This document shows, in pieces, positions 1 through 9,272 of a stretch of DNA of 64,000 nt. The notes under the pieces were generated by a model that saw nothing but the letters and a program-made list of their open reading frames with translations, was not told the DNA's origin and ran no database searches. Source of the DNA: Methylobacterium sp. J-088 (GTDB lineage Bacteria > Pseudomonadota > Alphaproteobacteria > Rhizobiales > Beijerinckiaceae). The DNA is taken from positions 26,846 through 90,845 of the forward strand of contig NZ_JAKSYH010000171.1 of assembly GCF_022829295.1 (NCBI RefSeq), in the 5' to 3' direction. A program made the position numbers and the translations under genes. Each line of letters starts with the position of its first letter. Within the stretch, counting starts at the first letter, position 1.

Positions 1-3
1 ATT

Positions 4-2286
4 ATGGCGGGCGGTCCGCCGGTGACATGGCTGACGATCGATCCGATCGAGAGCTTGGGGGCCGGCCAGTCCCGGGAAGCCGTCCTGGCGGCGATCGGGC
101 GTCGGGTCCGGGCCGAGCCGGTGGATGCCAGCCTGTGCGAGCGCGAGCCGATCCATATCCCGGGCTCGATCCAGCCCAACGCCGTGATGCTGGCGGCCGA
201 TGTCAGCACGCTGATCGTGCTCGCCTACTCGGCCAACATCGATGAGATCGTCGATCCGATCGTTCTGCCCCTGGCGGGGCGCCCCCTCGGGGAGATCCTG
301 CCCGCACCCTTCGTCGAGACCGTCCGGCGTCGGCTGGCGGACCAGACACTCGATGACGGCCGCTCGGTCCGCGCCCGGCTCCCCCTGCCGGGCCGCGACG
401 CGACCTATTATGCGGTCGCCCACGCCCATGCCGGACGCGTGATCGTCGAGCTGGAGCTGGAGCCGGACTCGGCCGCCGATTTCGCCACCGCCAGCCAAGT
501 CGATACGGAACTCGCCGTCGGACGCCTGCGCACGGCCGAGACCCTGACGGATGCCGCCCGGATCGCCGCCCTGGAGATCCGGGCGCTCACCGGCTTCGAG
601 GCGGTGCTGGTCTATCGGTTCGACGTGGATTGGAACGGCGAGGCGGTGGCCGAGGACAAGACGCGCGACTGGTCGCGCAGCCTGCTCGGCCTGCGCTTCC
701 CCGCCTCCGACATCCCCGCCCAGGCCCGCGCACTCTACACCAAGGCCAAGAGCCGCTTCGTGATCGACCGCGACAGCGTGCCGGTGGGGCTTGTCTCGGC
801 CGCGGGCGCCGGCAATGGCCCGATCGACCTGACCTTCGCCCAGCACCGGACGCTGTCGCCGATCCACTTGGAGTATCAGCGCAACCTCGGCGTGAACGGC
901 TCCATGTCGATCTCCATCATGGTCGACGACCGGCTCTGGGGCCTGATGATCGGGCATCATCGCCGCCCGCACTACGTCACGCCAGAGACCCGCTCGGCCG
1001 CCACCGTGCTGACCGATGCCTTTGCTATGCGGGTGCAGGAGATCGAGTCGCGCCGCCTCTGGGCCGAGCGGCAGGCGCATCTCGATGTCGAGGGCCGCCT
1101 TGTGCGCCGCTTGACCCGCTCCGACGACTTCGTGAGCGCCCTGACCGATGGTGGGACTACGCTGCTCGATCTGTTCAGCGCCACGGGCGCCGGCATCGTC
1201 TCGGGCGGGCGGGTCACGCTGATCGGCCGCACGCCCCCGGCGGATCGGGTCACGGCGATCGCGGACTGGCTGCAGACACAGGTGCCGGCGGGCGAGTTCA
1301 GCTACAGCAGCAGCAGCTTCACCGCCGACTATCCGGACGCGGCGCCGCATCGGGAGATCGCCAGCGGGCTGCTCGCGAGCTTCGTGGATCAGTCGCGCGA
1401 GAACCTGCTCCTCTGGTTCCGCCCCGAGGTGCCCAGCACGGTCACCTGGGGCGGCGATCCGCGCAAGCCGGTACTGGCCGGCAGCGGTCCGGTGGCGGTG
1501 CTGCCGCGGCGCTCGTTCGAGCGCTGGGTCGAGGAGCGGACCGGCTTCGCGGCCCCCTGGGCTGAGTGGCAGATCCAGCTCGCCGGATCCCTCGCGGAGG
1601 CGGTGGAGGGCGTGGTTCTGCGCCAGCGCCGCAAGATCGACGAGCTGACCGGCCTGCTCGCCGAGAAGGAGCGGCTACTGGAGCAGAAGGATCTGCTCAC
1701 CCGGGAGATCGACCACCGGGTCAAGAACTCCCTGCAGATCGTCTCGGCCTTCCTGCAGATGCAGCGTCGCCAGATCTCCGATGGTGAGGCCCGTCAAGCC
1801 TTCGCCGACACCTCGGCCCGGGTGATGAGCGTCGCCCGGGTGCACGATAGCCTGTACCAAGCCGAGCGCGTGGACGAGGTCGATCTCGGCCAGACCCTCG
1901 AGAGCCTGTGCAACGACCTCGCGGAACTCGCGGGCGAGGGCCATGCGGTCGATCTCACCGCCGAGCCGGGCCTGATGGTGCCCTACCGCAAGGCGGTGGC
2001 GCTCTCGCTCATCGCCACGGAACTCGTGACCAATGCCTTCAAGTACGCGGCGAAGCCAGCCGGCGGCGGTCGCGTCGAGGTCAGCGTCTCGGCCTCCGGC
2101 CCCGGCGAGGTGCGGCTGCGCGTCTGCGATGATGGCGCCGGCCTGCCCGATGACTGGACCAACGCCAAGGCCCGCGGCAAGGGTTCAGGGCTCGGCATGA
2201 AGCTGATCCGGGCTATGCTCGAGCAGATCAACGCCCGGCTCGACGTCGCCAACAATCCCGGCGCCTGCTTCACGATCACCGCGTGA
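4..2286 (+). CDS. bphP: Bacteriophytochrome sensor histidine kinase (PAS-GAF-PHY-HisKA_2-HATPase)
   Basis: Red/far-red photoreceptor kinase. The N-terminal PAS domain carries the CEREPIHIPGS motif; Cys45 is the expected biliverdin attachment site. The GAF domain has the SDIP chromophore-pocket motif (FPASDIPAQAR, about residues 233-243). The PHY tongue shows the conserved PRRSF motif near residue 503. The kinase module is of the HisKA_2/HWE-related type, with a DHRVKN box whose likely phospho-accepting His is residue 571, followed by an HATPase domain with DDGAGLP and GSGLGM boxes. The frame is open to the left edge, so the true start could lie outside the window. The stop overlaps the GTG of the heme oxygenase gene (GTGA), so sensor and chromophore synthesis are translationally coupled. 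No response-regulator gene lies next to it in the window. Confidence 0.95.
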   Translation: MAGGPPVTWLTIDPIESLGAGQSREAVLAAIGRRVRAEPVDASLCEREPIHIPGSIQPNAVMLAADVSTLIVLAYSANIDEIVDPIVLPLAGRPLGEILPAPFVETVRRRLADQTLDDGRSVRARLPLPGRDATYYAVAHAHAGRVIVELELEPDSAADFATASQVDTELAVGRLRTAETLTDAARIAALEIRALTGFEAVLVYRFDVDWNGEAVAEDKTRDWSRSLLGLRFPASDIPAQARALYTKAKSRFVIDRDSVPVGLVSAAGAGNGPIDLTFAQHRTLSPIHLEYQRNLGVNGSMSISIMVDDRLWGLMIGHHRRPHYVTPETRSAATVLTDAFAMRVQEIESRRLWAERQAHLDVEGRLVRRLTRSDDFVSALTDGGTTLLDLFSATGAGIVSGGRVTLIGRTPPADRVTAIADWLQTQVPAGEFSYSSSSFTADYPDAAPHREIASGLLASFVDQSRENLLLWFRPEVPSTVTWGGDPRKPVLAGSGPVAVLPRRSFERWVEERTGFAAPWAEWQIQLAGSLAEAVEGVVLRQRRKIDELTGLLAEKERLLEQKDLLTREIDHRVKNSLQIVSAFLQMQRRQISDGEARQAFADTSARVMSVARVHDSLYQAERVDEVDLGQTLESLCNDLAELAGEGHAVDLTAEPGLMVPYRKAVALSLIATELVTNAFKYAAKPAGGGRVEVSVSASGPGEVRLRVCDDGAGLPDDWTNAKARGKGSGLGMKLIRAMLEQINARLDVANNPGACFTITA

Positions 2287-2891
2287 GCCCCGCCAACCCG
2301 ATCCGGCGCGACGGCCTGCACGCGCGTCTCCGTGCGGCCACCGACCCGGCCCACCGGGCGTTGGAAGCCGGCCTCGATTGGCAGGCGCGGGTCGCAACGC
2401 TTGCGGGCTATCGCGACCTGCTGGCCCGGCTTCACGGCTTCCACGCCACCTGGGAGCACGCGATCGGCGCGCAGCTCGCCGACGAGCCGTTCCTGGCGCC
2501 CCGGCGGCGCCTGGCGCTCCTGGCGGCCGATCTCAACCATCTCGGCCTCCCCCCTGCGGCGGTCGCGGCGCTGCCACGGCCGAGTTCTGTCCCGCTCCTT
2601 AGTCCCGCTGCGGCGACCGGGGCGCTCTACGTGCTGGAGGGCTCGACCTTGGGCGGCCAGCTGATCGGCCGGCACATCGCGGGCCTGCACGGCCTCAGTG
2701 AGAGGGGGCTCACTTATTACCGCGCCCACGGTCCGCGCAACGGGGCGATGTGGTCCGCTTTCCGGACGCGGCTGGACGCATTCGGCGATGATGCGGAGGC
2801 GGAGGCGACGCTGACCGGTGCAGCGGTGGCGACCTTCGCGGCGATGCGGATATGGCTCTGCGCGCCGCACGGGGTGCCGGCCGCAGGCTGA
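2283..2891 (+). CDS. bphO: Biliverdin-producing heme oxygenase
   Basis: A 202-residue protein of the bacterial heme oxygenase family, which opens heme to biliverdin, the chromophore of bacteriophytochromes. His24 in DPAHRALE is the likely proximal heme ligand. The distal helix region GALYVLEGSTLGGQ (about residues 117-130) is typical of BphO-type enzymes. It starts at a GTG that overlaps the stop of the upstream phytochrome gene by 4 bases, so the two proteins are coupled. It converges on the LysR gene 10 bp downstream. The family call is firm; electron donor and regiospecificity cannot be read from sequence. Confidence 0.93.
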   Translation: MSPANPIRRDGLHARLRAATDPAHRALEAGLDWQARVATLAGYRDLLARLHGFHATWEHAIGAQLADEPFLAPRRRLALLAADLNHLGLPPAAVAALPRPSSVPLLSPAAATGALYVLEGSTLGGQLIGRHIAGLHGLSERGLTYYRAHGPRNGAMWSAFRTRLDAFGDDAEAEATLTGAAVATFAAMRIWLCAPHGVPAAG

Positions 2892-2901
2892 CCCCGCCAG
2901 A

Positions 2902-3795
2902 TCATCGGCCTACCAACGCGTCCCGCTCCGCCTTCAGGTGGTCGATCAGCCGCTCGGCGAGGCGGCTCGTCGGCCGACCGGCCGGGCGCAGCAGCAAAGT
3001 TTCGATCTGCAAAGCGGGCCGGAATGGCCGCAGCACGATCGGCAGGCCGCTCAGTTCCCGTGCCGGCAAAGGATCGACGATCGCGATGCCCAGTCCCTGC
3101 GCGACGAGCCCGCAACGCGCGGCGGTGTATTCGGCCATCAGGGCGAAGTGCGGCGTCACGCCCGCGGCCGCGAAAACCGCCTCCACGGCCGGCTGCACGG
3201 ATCCGGATCCGCCAGCAATCAACGGCAGCCCGGCGAGATCCGTGACAGTCACGACGCGCCTGGCCGCGAGGGCGTGCCGCCGCGGCAGCGCGCAGACAGC
3301 CGCCAGGTTGAGGAACGGTTCCGCCTCCACCGCCGCGTAGCCCGATCGGGGCCGTGCGAGGCCGAGGTCGCACTGGCCCGACGCCGCCCAGGACCAGATC
3401 GTATCGGGGCTCGGCACATGAACCGAAACCCGCAGGCCCGGACTTTCCGCGTCGAGCCGCCGGAGCGCCCGGGGCAGGAGCCGTGAGGCCAGGGAAGGTT
3501 GGCAGGCGATCCGCAGCGAGCCGGTTCCGCGCTCCCGGATCCGCCGGGCGGCGTGGTCCAGGTGGTCCAAACCCGCGAAGGTCTGCACAACCTCATGGGC
3601 GAAGGCCTCGCCCTCCTGGGTCGGGATCGCGCTGCCGTGGCCGCGGACGAAGAGCGGGAAGCCGAGATCCGCTTCCAGCTGAGCGATGGCGCGGCTCACA
3701 TGGGGCTGACCGATCCCCAGGGCCTGCGTGGCCCGGGTCATGCCACCGTGGCGGATAACGGCGCGGAACAGGTCGAGATGGGCCGGATTGATCAT
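2902..3795 (-). CDS. LysR-family transcriptional regulator
   Basis: A 297-residue LysR-type regulator beginning MINPAHLDLFRAVIRHGG. An N-terminal winged HTH (about residues 3-62, TRATQALGIGQPHVSRAIAQLE) is followed by a periplasmic-binding-protein-like effector domain. The longer open frame upstream has no LysR similarity, so I chose this ATG. It is divergent from the YdcZ-type membrane protein gene 96 bp away and probably regulates it; a nested dyad sits in the shared intergenic region. The ligand is unknown. Confidence 0.9.
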   Translation of the reverse strand: MINPAHLDLFRAVIRHGGMTRATQALGIGQPHVSRAIAQLEADLGFPLFVRGHGSAIPTQEGEAFAHEVVQTFAGLDHLDHAARRIRERGTGSLRIACQPSLASRLLPRALRRLDAESPGLRVSVHVPSPDTIWSWAASGQCDLGLARPRSGYAAVEAEPFLNLAAVCALPRRHALAARRVVTVTDLAGLPLIAGGSGSVQPAVEAVFAAAGVTPHFALMAEYTAARCGLVAQGLGIAIVDPLPARELSGLPIVLRPFRPALQIETLLLRPAGRPTSRLAERLIDHLKAERDALVGR

Positions 3796-3829
3796 GCCGA
3801 TCCTGCATCGACTCGCAGCGTCCGGACAT

Positions 3830-3858
3830 TTGACGGCATGGGCCGATGCGGCTGTCAA
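3830..3858. promoter_or_regulatory. Candidate LysR operator between divergent genes
   Basis: Between the LysR gene and the YdcZ-type gene lies a nested dyad: TTGAC...GTCAA outer arms (3830-3834 and 3854-3858) and GCAT/ATGC inner arms. Position and symmetry fit a LysR-type operator. The assignment is inference. Confidence 0.4.
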
Positions 3859-3891
3859 TGGCGGCCCGATCCAACCCGTGAAGGTTCGTCG

Positions 3892-4338
3892 ATGCTCGCC
3901 CTTGCCCTTTCCGCCCTGCTCGCCGTCCTGGCGGGCGCCGGTCTCGTCGTGCAGCAGATCCTGAACGCGAACCTGCGCACCGGGCTCGCATCGGCATCCT
4001 GGGCTGGGGTGGCCAGCTATTCGGTTGGCCTCGCCTGCATGGCGCTTCTGGCCGCCGTCCTGCGCGATCCCCTGCCGGCCGCGAGCATAGCGGGCCGCAT
4101 CCCCTGGTGGACCTGGAGCGGTGGGCTGTTCGGCGCGCTCTTCATCGGACTCGCCATCGTACTGGTCCCGAAGCTCGGCGCTGCGACCTTCTTCGCCCTG
4201 CTGGTAACGGGCCAGATGCTCGCCTCGGTGCTGTTCGACCAAATCGGCCTGCTCGGCCTCGCGCAGCGGCCCATCGACCTGCCGCGCCTCCTCGGGGTTG
4301 GGCTCCTGATCGGCGGCGTCGTGCTGATCCGCCGGTAG
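3892..4338 (+). CDS. YdcZ/DUF606-type DMT-superfamily membrane protein
   Basis: A 148-residue, very hydrophobic protein with about five predicted membrane segments, matching the usual ~150-residue size of the YdcZ (DUF606) family in the drug/metabolite transporter superfamily. Features include an N-terminal helix with QQILNANLR, a central PWWTWSGGLFGALFIG segment, and a C-terminal RLLGVGLLIGGVVLIRR helix. The start at MLALALSALL gives the family length; the longer frame upstream has no similarity. Family members are often half-size transporters that may dimerise. The substrate is unknown. It is divergent from, and probably controlled by, the adjacent LysR regulator. Confidence 0.8.
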   Translation: MLALALSALLAVLAGAGLVVQQILNANLRTGLASASWAGVASYSVGLACMALLAAVLRDPLPAASIAGRIPWWTWSGGLFGALFIGLAIVLVPKLGAATFFALLVTGQMLASVLFDQIGLLGLAQRPIDLPRLLGVGLLIGGVVLIRR

Positions 4339-4343
4339 GGACC

Positions 4344-5006
4344 TTACGGCGTTTCGGCCAGCAGCCCGTCCACAAAGGTCGCAAGACCGGTCCGGCGGGC
4401 GCGCTTCAGCCGCTCGGCCGCCAGGATCCCCTGGAGGGCCCGGAAGGCGTTCTGCAGGTCGTCGTTGACGATGACGTAATCGTACTCGACCCAGCGCTGG
4501 ATCTCGGTCCGGGCGTTGGCGAGGCGCTTCTCGATCGTTTCGGCCGAATCCTCCGCCCGGCGCTCGAGGCGCTGGCGCAGCTCCGCCAGGCTGGGCGGCA
4601 GGATAAAGACCGTCACCACGTCCTGGGCGAGCTTGGCGCGCACCTGCCGCGTGCCCTGGTAGTCGATGTCGAAGATCATGTCCCGGCCGGCGCCCAGCAC
4701 CTTCTCCACCGGGCGGCGGGGCGTCCCGTAGAAATTGCCGTGGACCTCGGCCCATTCGAGCAGGTCGTCGCGGGCGCGCAGGTCTTCGAAGGCCTCGCGT
4801 TCGATGAAGTGGTAGTGCCGGCCATCGATCTCGGAGGGGCGCCGGGCCCGGGTGGTCACCGAGATCGACAGGTCGAGCGCCCAGGCGGGGTCCTGCGCCA
4901 CCGCCCGCGTGAGCGTGGTCTTGCCTGCCCCGGAGGGCGAGGACAGGATCAGGATCAGCCCGCGCCGGGCGATGGTTTCGGAGACGGTTCCGTCCGGCTC
5001 GGTCAT
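4344..5006 (-). CDS. gmk: Guanylate kinase
   Basis: A 220-residue guanylate kinase (GMP + ATP to GDP + ADP). The P-loop [10 protein letters not shown] is at residues 22-31. The GMP-binding region follows with [19 protein letters not shown], then the [13 protein letters not shown] motif and the DIDYQG motif. Length is slightly above the usual ~205 because of an N-terminal extension ([16 protein letters not shown]). It is last in the minus-strand order mltG-yicC-gmk, a conserved alphaproteobacterial arrangement, and converges on the YdcZ gene. Confidence 0.96.
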   Translation of the reverse strand: MTEPDGTVSETIARRGLILILSSPSGAGKTTLTRAVAQDPAWALDLSISVTTRARRPSEIDGRHYHFIEREAFEDLRARDDLLEWAEVHGNFYGTPRRPVEKVLGAGRDMIFDIDYQGTRQVRAKLAQDVVTVFILPPSLAELRQRLERRAEDSAETIEKRLANARTEIQRWVEYDYVIVNDDLQNAFRALQGILAAERLKRARRTGLATFVDGLLAETP

Positions 5007-5045
5007 CGGCGTGGCTCTGCGGTGTTGCGCATCCGTACCCTCACG

Positions 5046-5903
5046 TCACTCGATGTTCTGGACCTGCTCGCGGAACTGCTCGACCACGGCCTTCAGGTCG
5101 AGCCCGATCCGCGACAGGCCGATGTCGTTGGCCTTGGCGCACAGGGTGTTGGCTTCCCGGCCGAATTCCTGCGCCAGGAAATCCAGGCGTCGGCCGACCG
5201 CGCCGCCGGTCGCCAAAAGCTCGCGGGCGCTCACGAGATGGGCCCGGAGCCGGTCGAGCTCCTCGCGCACATCCGCCTTTCCGGCGAGCAGCATCGCCTC
5301 CTGATGAAGCCGGTCCGAATCGAGGCCGGTGCCGCCGAGCGCCGCGACGGCCGCTTCCAGCCGGGCGCGCACCGCTTCGGGCTGCCGGGCGGGACTGTCC
5401 TCGGCGGCCTGGGTCAGCGCGGTGATCCGGTCGATTTGGGCGGTGACGACCTGTTGCAGCTGGCGCCCTTCGGAGCCGCGCGCCGCAATAAGATCCGCCA
5501 CCAGCCGGACCGCCCCTTCGGTCAGATCCCGGGTGAGGGCGTCGCTGTCGGCCGTCTCGTCCTCGACCTCGACGACGCCGCGCAGGCCGAGCAGCCCGTC
5601 CATCGTGGCGGGGGCCATGCCGTCGGGGACCGGCACCCGCGCCACCGCCTGCGCGAGGCCCGCCAGCAGCGCCTCGTTGATCCGCACGCGCGCGGCCGTC
5701 TCCGGCTTGGTCAAGGTAAGGGTCAGCTGGCACTGGCCGCGGGCGAACGCCTTCTGGAGCGCGGCGCGGGCGGCCTCGCCCGGCCCGTCCTGGCCGGCCG
5801 GTACCCGGACGCGCACCTCAAGGCTGCGCCCGTTGACGCTGCGGACTTCCCAGACCCAGTGCACCGGCCCGGTGGTGCCCGCCGCCCGGGCAAAGCCGGT
5901 CAT
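5046..5903 (-). CDS. yicC: YicC/YloC-family endoribonuclease-like protein
   Basis: A 285-residue YicC-family protein. The start SMTGFARA and the segment VRSVNGRSLEVRVRVP are the family N-terminal signature; the conserved C-terminal block (EAMLLAGKADVREELDRLRAHL, RRLDFLAQEFGREANTL) is also present. E. coli YicC has been described as an endoribonuclease with links to sRNA turnover; transfer of that function here is by homology. A TTG at 5921 (LAQIASMTGFARA) is a reasonable alternative start, and the frame is open further upstream. It lies between mltG and gmk on the same strand. Confidence 0.92.
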   Translation of the reverse strand: MTGFARAAGTTGPVHWVWEVRSVNGRSLEVRVRVPAGQDGPGEAARAALQKAFARGQCQLTLTLTKPETAARVRINEALLAGLAQAVARVPVPDGMAPATMDGLLGLRGVVEVEDETADSDALTRDLTEGAVRLVADLIAARGSEGRQLQQVVTAQIDRITALTQAAEDSPARQPEAVRARLEAAVAALGGTGLDSDRLHQEAMLLAGKADVREELDRLRAHLVSARELLATGGAVGRRLDFLAQEFGREANTLCAKANDIGLSRIGLDLKAVVEQFREQVQNIE

Positions 5904-6084
5904 GCTCGCGATCTGGGCCAAGGCGAACCCCGTTGCGGTGAAGATCGGCGCCTGTAGCACGGATCGTCCCACCGGGAAGAGGCGCCGGCGAGGTTCTTCC
6001 GGGGTAACCGACCCTGAAAGCAAAGGAGCGTGGTCGATCCTGCTCAGCGCCGCGGATCGGGCTCCGGCGGGTATTCTTCGCCCC

Positions 6085-7482
6085 TCAGCGTCGGCCCTTG
6101 GGCGCGGGCGTCGGCGCTGCGAGCGCCGGCACGGACTTCGGCGAGCCCAGATCGTAGCTGCGGTTCTTCAGCGGATCCAGCCGCGTCCCCTCGGAGGCGT
6201 CGAAGGCCCGGCTGCCCGGCGTGCCGGTTTCGAGGAAGGCCGCGTTCGTGCTCCCCCCGTTGTCACCGGGCGCATAGGCCGAGGCCCGGCCCGGCGTCGC
6301 CGGATCGGGGCCCGGCTCGACCTTGTCGACGGCGTCCGGCGGCGCCTGCCGGCTCTTCTCGACTGCCCGCCAGCGGGCGACGTTGCGCTGATGCGCCTCC
6401 AGCGAATCAGCGAAGGCGTGGCCGCCGGTGCCGTCCGCCACGAAGAAGAGATCCTTGGTGCGGGACGGGTTGGCCACCGCCTCCAGGGCGGCTTTGCCGG
6501 GATTGGCGATCGGGCCCGGCGGCAGGCCCTCGATCACATAGGTGTTGTAGGGGGTCGGCCGGTCGATCTCGGAGCGCATGATTCCGCGCCCGAGGGTGCC
6601 GCGCCCGCCCACGAGGCCGTAGACGATCGTCGGGTCCGATTGCAGCTTCATCCGCTTGTTCAGGCGGTTGATGAACACGCCCGCCACCCGCGGCCGCTCG
6701 TCGGCCCGGCCGGTCTCCTTCTCGACGATGGAGGCGAGGGTGACCATCTCGGCCGGTGTCCGCACCGGCACGTCGGCGCTGCGGCGCAGCCAGATCTGGT
6801 TCAGCACCTCGCGCTGCTTCGTCTTCATCAGATCGACGATCTTCTGGCGCGTCGCGCCGCGCTCGAACTTGTAGGTGTCGGGCAGGAGCGAGCCCTCCGG
6901 CGGGATCTCGTTGATCTCCCCGGTGAGCACGTCGTTCTCGTTGAGCCGCGTGACGATCTGCTCGGAGGTCAGGCCCTCCGGGAAGGTGATGGCGTGCTGG
7001 ACCTGCCGGCCGGTGGCGATCGTGTCGAGCGCGTCGGCGATGCTGGCATGGGCCTTGAACATGTATTCGCCGGCCCGGAGCGCGGGGCGTCCGCCGAAGC
7101 GGGCGGCGAACTCGAACAGGCCGGTATGGTCGATCACGCCCTCGCGCTTCAAGGCGTCGGCGATCTCGCCGGTGCCGCTGGGCGGAATCACCACGACCTT
7201 GTCGCCCGCAAGCGGCCCCGCCTCGCGCACCTGCCGCTGAAACAGCGTGATGCCGATCATCGCCGCGATGGCGATGACCACCGCGAAGGTCAGCGCGCCG
7301 CTGACGACGCCGACGAAGCTGCTGCGCTCACGCTCGGGGCGCTCCGGGGGCGGCGGGGCGACGGTCGGCTTGATCGCCTCGCTGGGCGAGCGCGGCGAGA
7401 GCCGCTGCGGCAGGGCAGGCTCGTCCGTCGGATCCCGCACGATGCGTTCGGGCGCGGACGTCTTTGAGCGGCGGAAGAACAT
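6085..7482 (-). CDS. mltG: Endolytic murein transglycosylase MltG
   Basis: A 465-residue YceG/MltG-family lytic transglycosylase that cleaves nascent glycan strands and sets their length. A short cytoplasmic N-terminus rich in Pro and charged residues is followed by one membrane segment (about residues 57-81), a LysM-like region, and the YceG domain. The catalytic Glu is E254 in LASIVEKETG; the SDPTIVYG and PTPYNTYVIEGLPPGPI motifs follow. A roughly 100-residue low-complexity C-terminal tail makes it longer than E. coli MltG (~340). The start at MFFRRSKTS places the membrane segment correctly. In many relatives fabF lies immediately upstream; here mutM does. Confidence 0.95.
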   Translation of the reverse strand: MFFRRSKTSAPERIVRDPTDEPALPQRLSPRSPSEAIKPTVAPPPPERPERERSSFVGVVSGALTFAVVIAIAAMIGITLFQRQVREAGPLAGDKVVVIPPSGTGEIADALKREGVIDHTGLFEFAARFGGRPALRAGEYMFKAHASIADALDTIATGRQVQHAITFPEGLTSEQIVTRLNENDVLTGEINEIPPEGSLLPDTYKFERGATRQKIVDLMKTKQREVLNQIWLRRSADVPVRTPAEMVTLASIVEKETGRADERPRVAGVFINRLNKRMKLQSDPTIVYGLVGGRGTLGRGIMRSEIDRPTPYNTYVIEGLPPGPIANPGKAALEAVANPSRTKDLFFVADGTGGHAFADSLEAHQRNVARWRAVEKSRQAPPDAVDKVEPGPDPATPGRASAYAPGDNGGSTNAAFLETGTPGSRAFDASEGTRLDPLKNRSYDLGSPKSVPALAAPTPAPKGRR

Positions 7483-7645
7483 CGGGATCCTGTCTGGGTC
7501 CGCGCGACCCGTCACGCGTCGCGGGCCGGGATCGGCTGCCCGCAACCGGGTGCGCACGTCGAGGCTTGAGACCCTAGTCGGGTTTGTGGCGAAAATGCCG
7601 TTCCGCGGCATCCAAGGGCCGGATCGCAGCCATCGGACCGGGCCG

Positions 7646-8536
7646 TCAGCCGGGCGGTTGGCAGGTCGCGCACAGGAAGGTCGAGCGGTTGGCCTGCACG
7701 ATGCGGGTGATGGCGCCGCCGCAGCCGGGCCGGGTGCAGGCGAGGCCGACCCTGTCGTAGACCCGGAAGGCATGCTGGAAGGCGCCCGAACTGCCGTCGG
7801 TGTGGGCGTAGTCGCGCAGCGTCGAGCCGCCGGCCTTCACGGCCGCCTCCAGCACCTGCACGATCGCCTTGGCCAGGGCATTGGCCTTGGGTGTCGGCCG
7901 CCCGTCGGGCCGGGCGAGGGTGCCAGCCGGAGCCTCGGGATGCAGGCGCGCCCGGTGCAGGGCCTCGCAGACGTAGATGTTGCCGAGCCCCGCGATCAGG
8001 CGCTGGTCGAGCAAGGCGGCTTTCAGCGGCGTGATCTTGTGGCGGAAAAGCCCCGCGATCACCGCGCCGGTGAGCCCGTCGAGGGGCTCGACGCCCATCC
8101 GGGCGAAGTGGCGGCATGTTTCGAGATCGCGGCTCGGGACGAGGTCCATGAACCCGAAGCGGCGCGCGTCGTTGTAGGTGACGGTGGCGCCGGTGCTCAT
8201 GGCCATCACCACGTGGTCGTGCTTGGGCGTGCCCTGTGCCCCCTCAAGGTAGAAATCCCCCGGTGAGAGGTTGCTGCCATCGGGCAGGGCCACATCGAAC
8301 CGGCCGCTCATGCCGAGATGCATGATCAGCGTCTCACCGGAATCGAGGCTGGCGGCGAGGTACTTCGCCCGGCGCGCGAGGCCCGTCACGGTGCGGCCCT
8401 CCAGCCGGGCGGCGAAGCGCTCGGGGAAGGGGAAGCGCAGGTTGGGCCGGCGCAGGGTCACGCGGCTGAACCGGGCCCCGACCATGGCGGGCTCCAGCCC
8501 CCGCCGCACCGTCTCGACCTCGGGAAGCTCCGGCAT
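7646..8536 (-). CDS. mutM: Formamidopyrimidine-DNA glycosylase
   Basis: A 296-residue Fpg/MutM that removes 8-oxoguanine and formamidopyrimidines and nicks the abasic site. The mature N-terminus [15 protein letters not shown] supplies the catalytic Pro and Glu. The AKYL lysine loop, the helix-two-turn-helix [18 protein letters not shown], and a C-terminal four-Cys zinc finger (CTRPGC...CATC) are all present. It is separated from mltG by 163 bp with no gene. Confidence 0.97.
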   Translation of the reverse strand: MPELPEVETVRRGLEPAMVGARFSRVTLRRPNLRFPFPERFAARLEGRTVTGLARRAKYLAASLDSGETLIMHLGMSGRFDVALPDGSNLSPGDFYLEGAQGTPKHDHVVMAMSTGATVTYNDARRFGFMDLVPSRDLETCRHFARMGVEPLDGLTGAVIAGLFRHKITPLKAALLDQRLIAGLGNIYVCEALHRARLHPEAPAGTLARPDGRPTPKANALAKAIVQVLEAAVKAGGSTLRDYAHTDGSSGAFQHAFRVYDRVGLACTRPGCGGAITRIVQANRSTFLCATCQPPG

Positions 8537-8633
8537 CTCACTCGCGGCTCGCGGCGCCTCGTGCGCCAGCTTTCGGATATCGGCGGGATCGGCCCATGCC
8601 GCAACGGCTCAGGCCCGCGCGGTTTGCCGCTCC

Positions 8634-9272
8634 TCAGCGCCGCCGCAGCCGAACGTAGAGCGCGCCGCCGCCGCCATGGTGGCGCGCAGCCTCCTCGAAG
8701 CCCAGCACGATCCCGCGCAGGTCCGGCCCCCGCAGCCAGTGCGGTACGCTGCGGCGGAGCACGCCGCGCTCGGCGAACGCCTCTCCGTAACTTGAGCCGC
8801 CCTTGCCGGTGACGACCAGCACATAGGCATGTCCGGCGGCCCGGGCCCGGAGCAGGAAGCCCGTCAGCGCGGCATGCGCCTCGGCCTGGACCATCCCGTG
8901 CAGATCGATTCGCGCGTCGATGGCGAGCCGCCCCCGGCGCAGACCGACCTTCGCGGTTCGCTCCAGCCCGGCACTCGGAACGTGGTTCTGAGGTGGCGCT
9001 TGGTAGGGCAGGGCGGTGGCCGGACGCGGTGGCTCCGGGGCCGGTTTGGGCGGCGGCTTCTGGGCGCGCGGCTCTTTTGCGATCGGTGGCGCGGTCGGCT
9101 TCAGGATCGGCGCCGTCAGCGGCGGCATCGTGGCGGTCGGAGGCACCGGAGCGGGGACCGCCTCGGGAATCGGCGTGGCCCGGCCCGGCAGCGGCGTCAC
9201 CAACTTGGCGATCGCATCCCAGAGCCGGGTCTCCCCGGCGCTGAGGCGGCGCCCGCGGCGGGGCGGCCTCAT
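8634..9272 (-). CDS. Smr-domain protein
   Basis: A 212-residue protein with a Pro/Ala-rich N-terminal half (about residues 30-100) and a C-terminal Smr domain. The domain has the IDLHG motif (residues 122-126) and the TGKG motif (155-158), both typical of Smr nicking or nucleic-acid-binding domains. The start overlaps the mltA stop by 4 bases (ATGA on the minus strand), so the two genes are coupled. Smr proteins next to mltA and secB are common in alphaproteobacteria. The biological role of this class is not established. Confidence 0.88.
   Translation of the reverse strand: MRPPRRGRRLSAGETRLWDAIAKLVTPLPGRATPIPEAVPAPVPPTATMPPLTAPILKPTAPPIAKEPRAQKPPPKPAPEPPRPATALPYQAPPQNHVPSAGLERTAKVGLRRGRLAIDARIDLHGMVQAEAHAALTGFLLRARAAGHAYVLVVTGKGGSSYGEAFAERGVLRRSVPHWLRGPDLRGIVLGFEEAARHHGGGGALYVRLRRR

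Noticed and set aside
3796..4755. Long N-terminal extension of the first LysR frame
   Set aside because: It runs antisense through the YdcZ gene and into gmk without LysR similarity; the HTH begins at the ATG at 3795.
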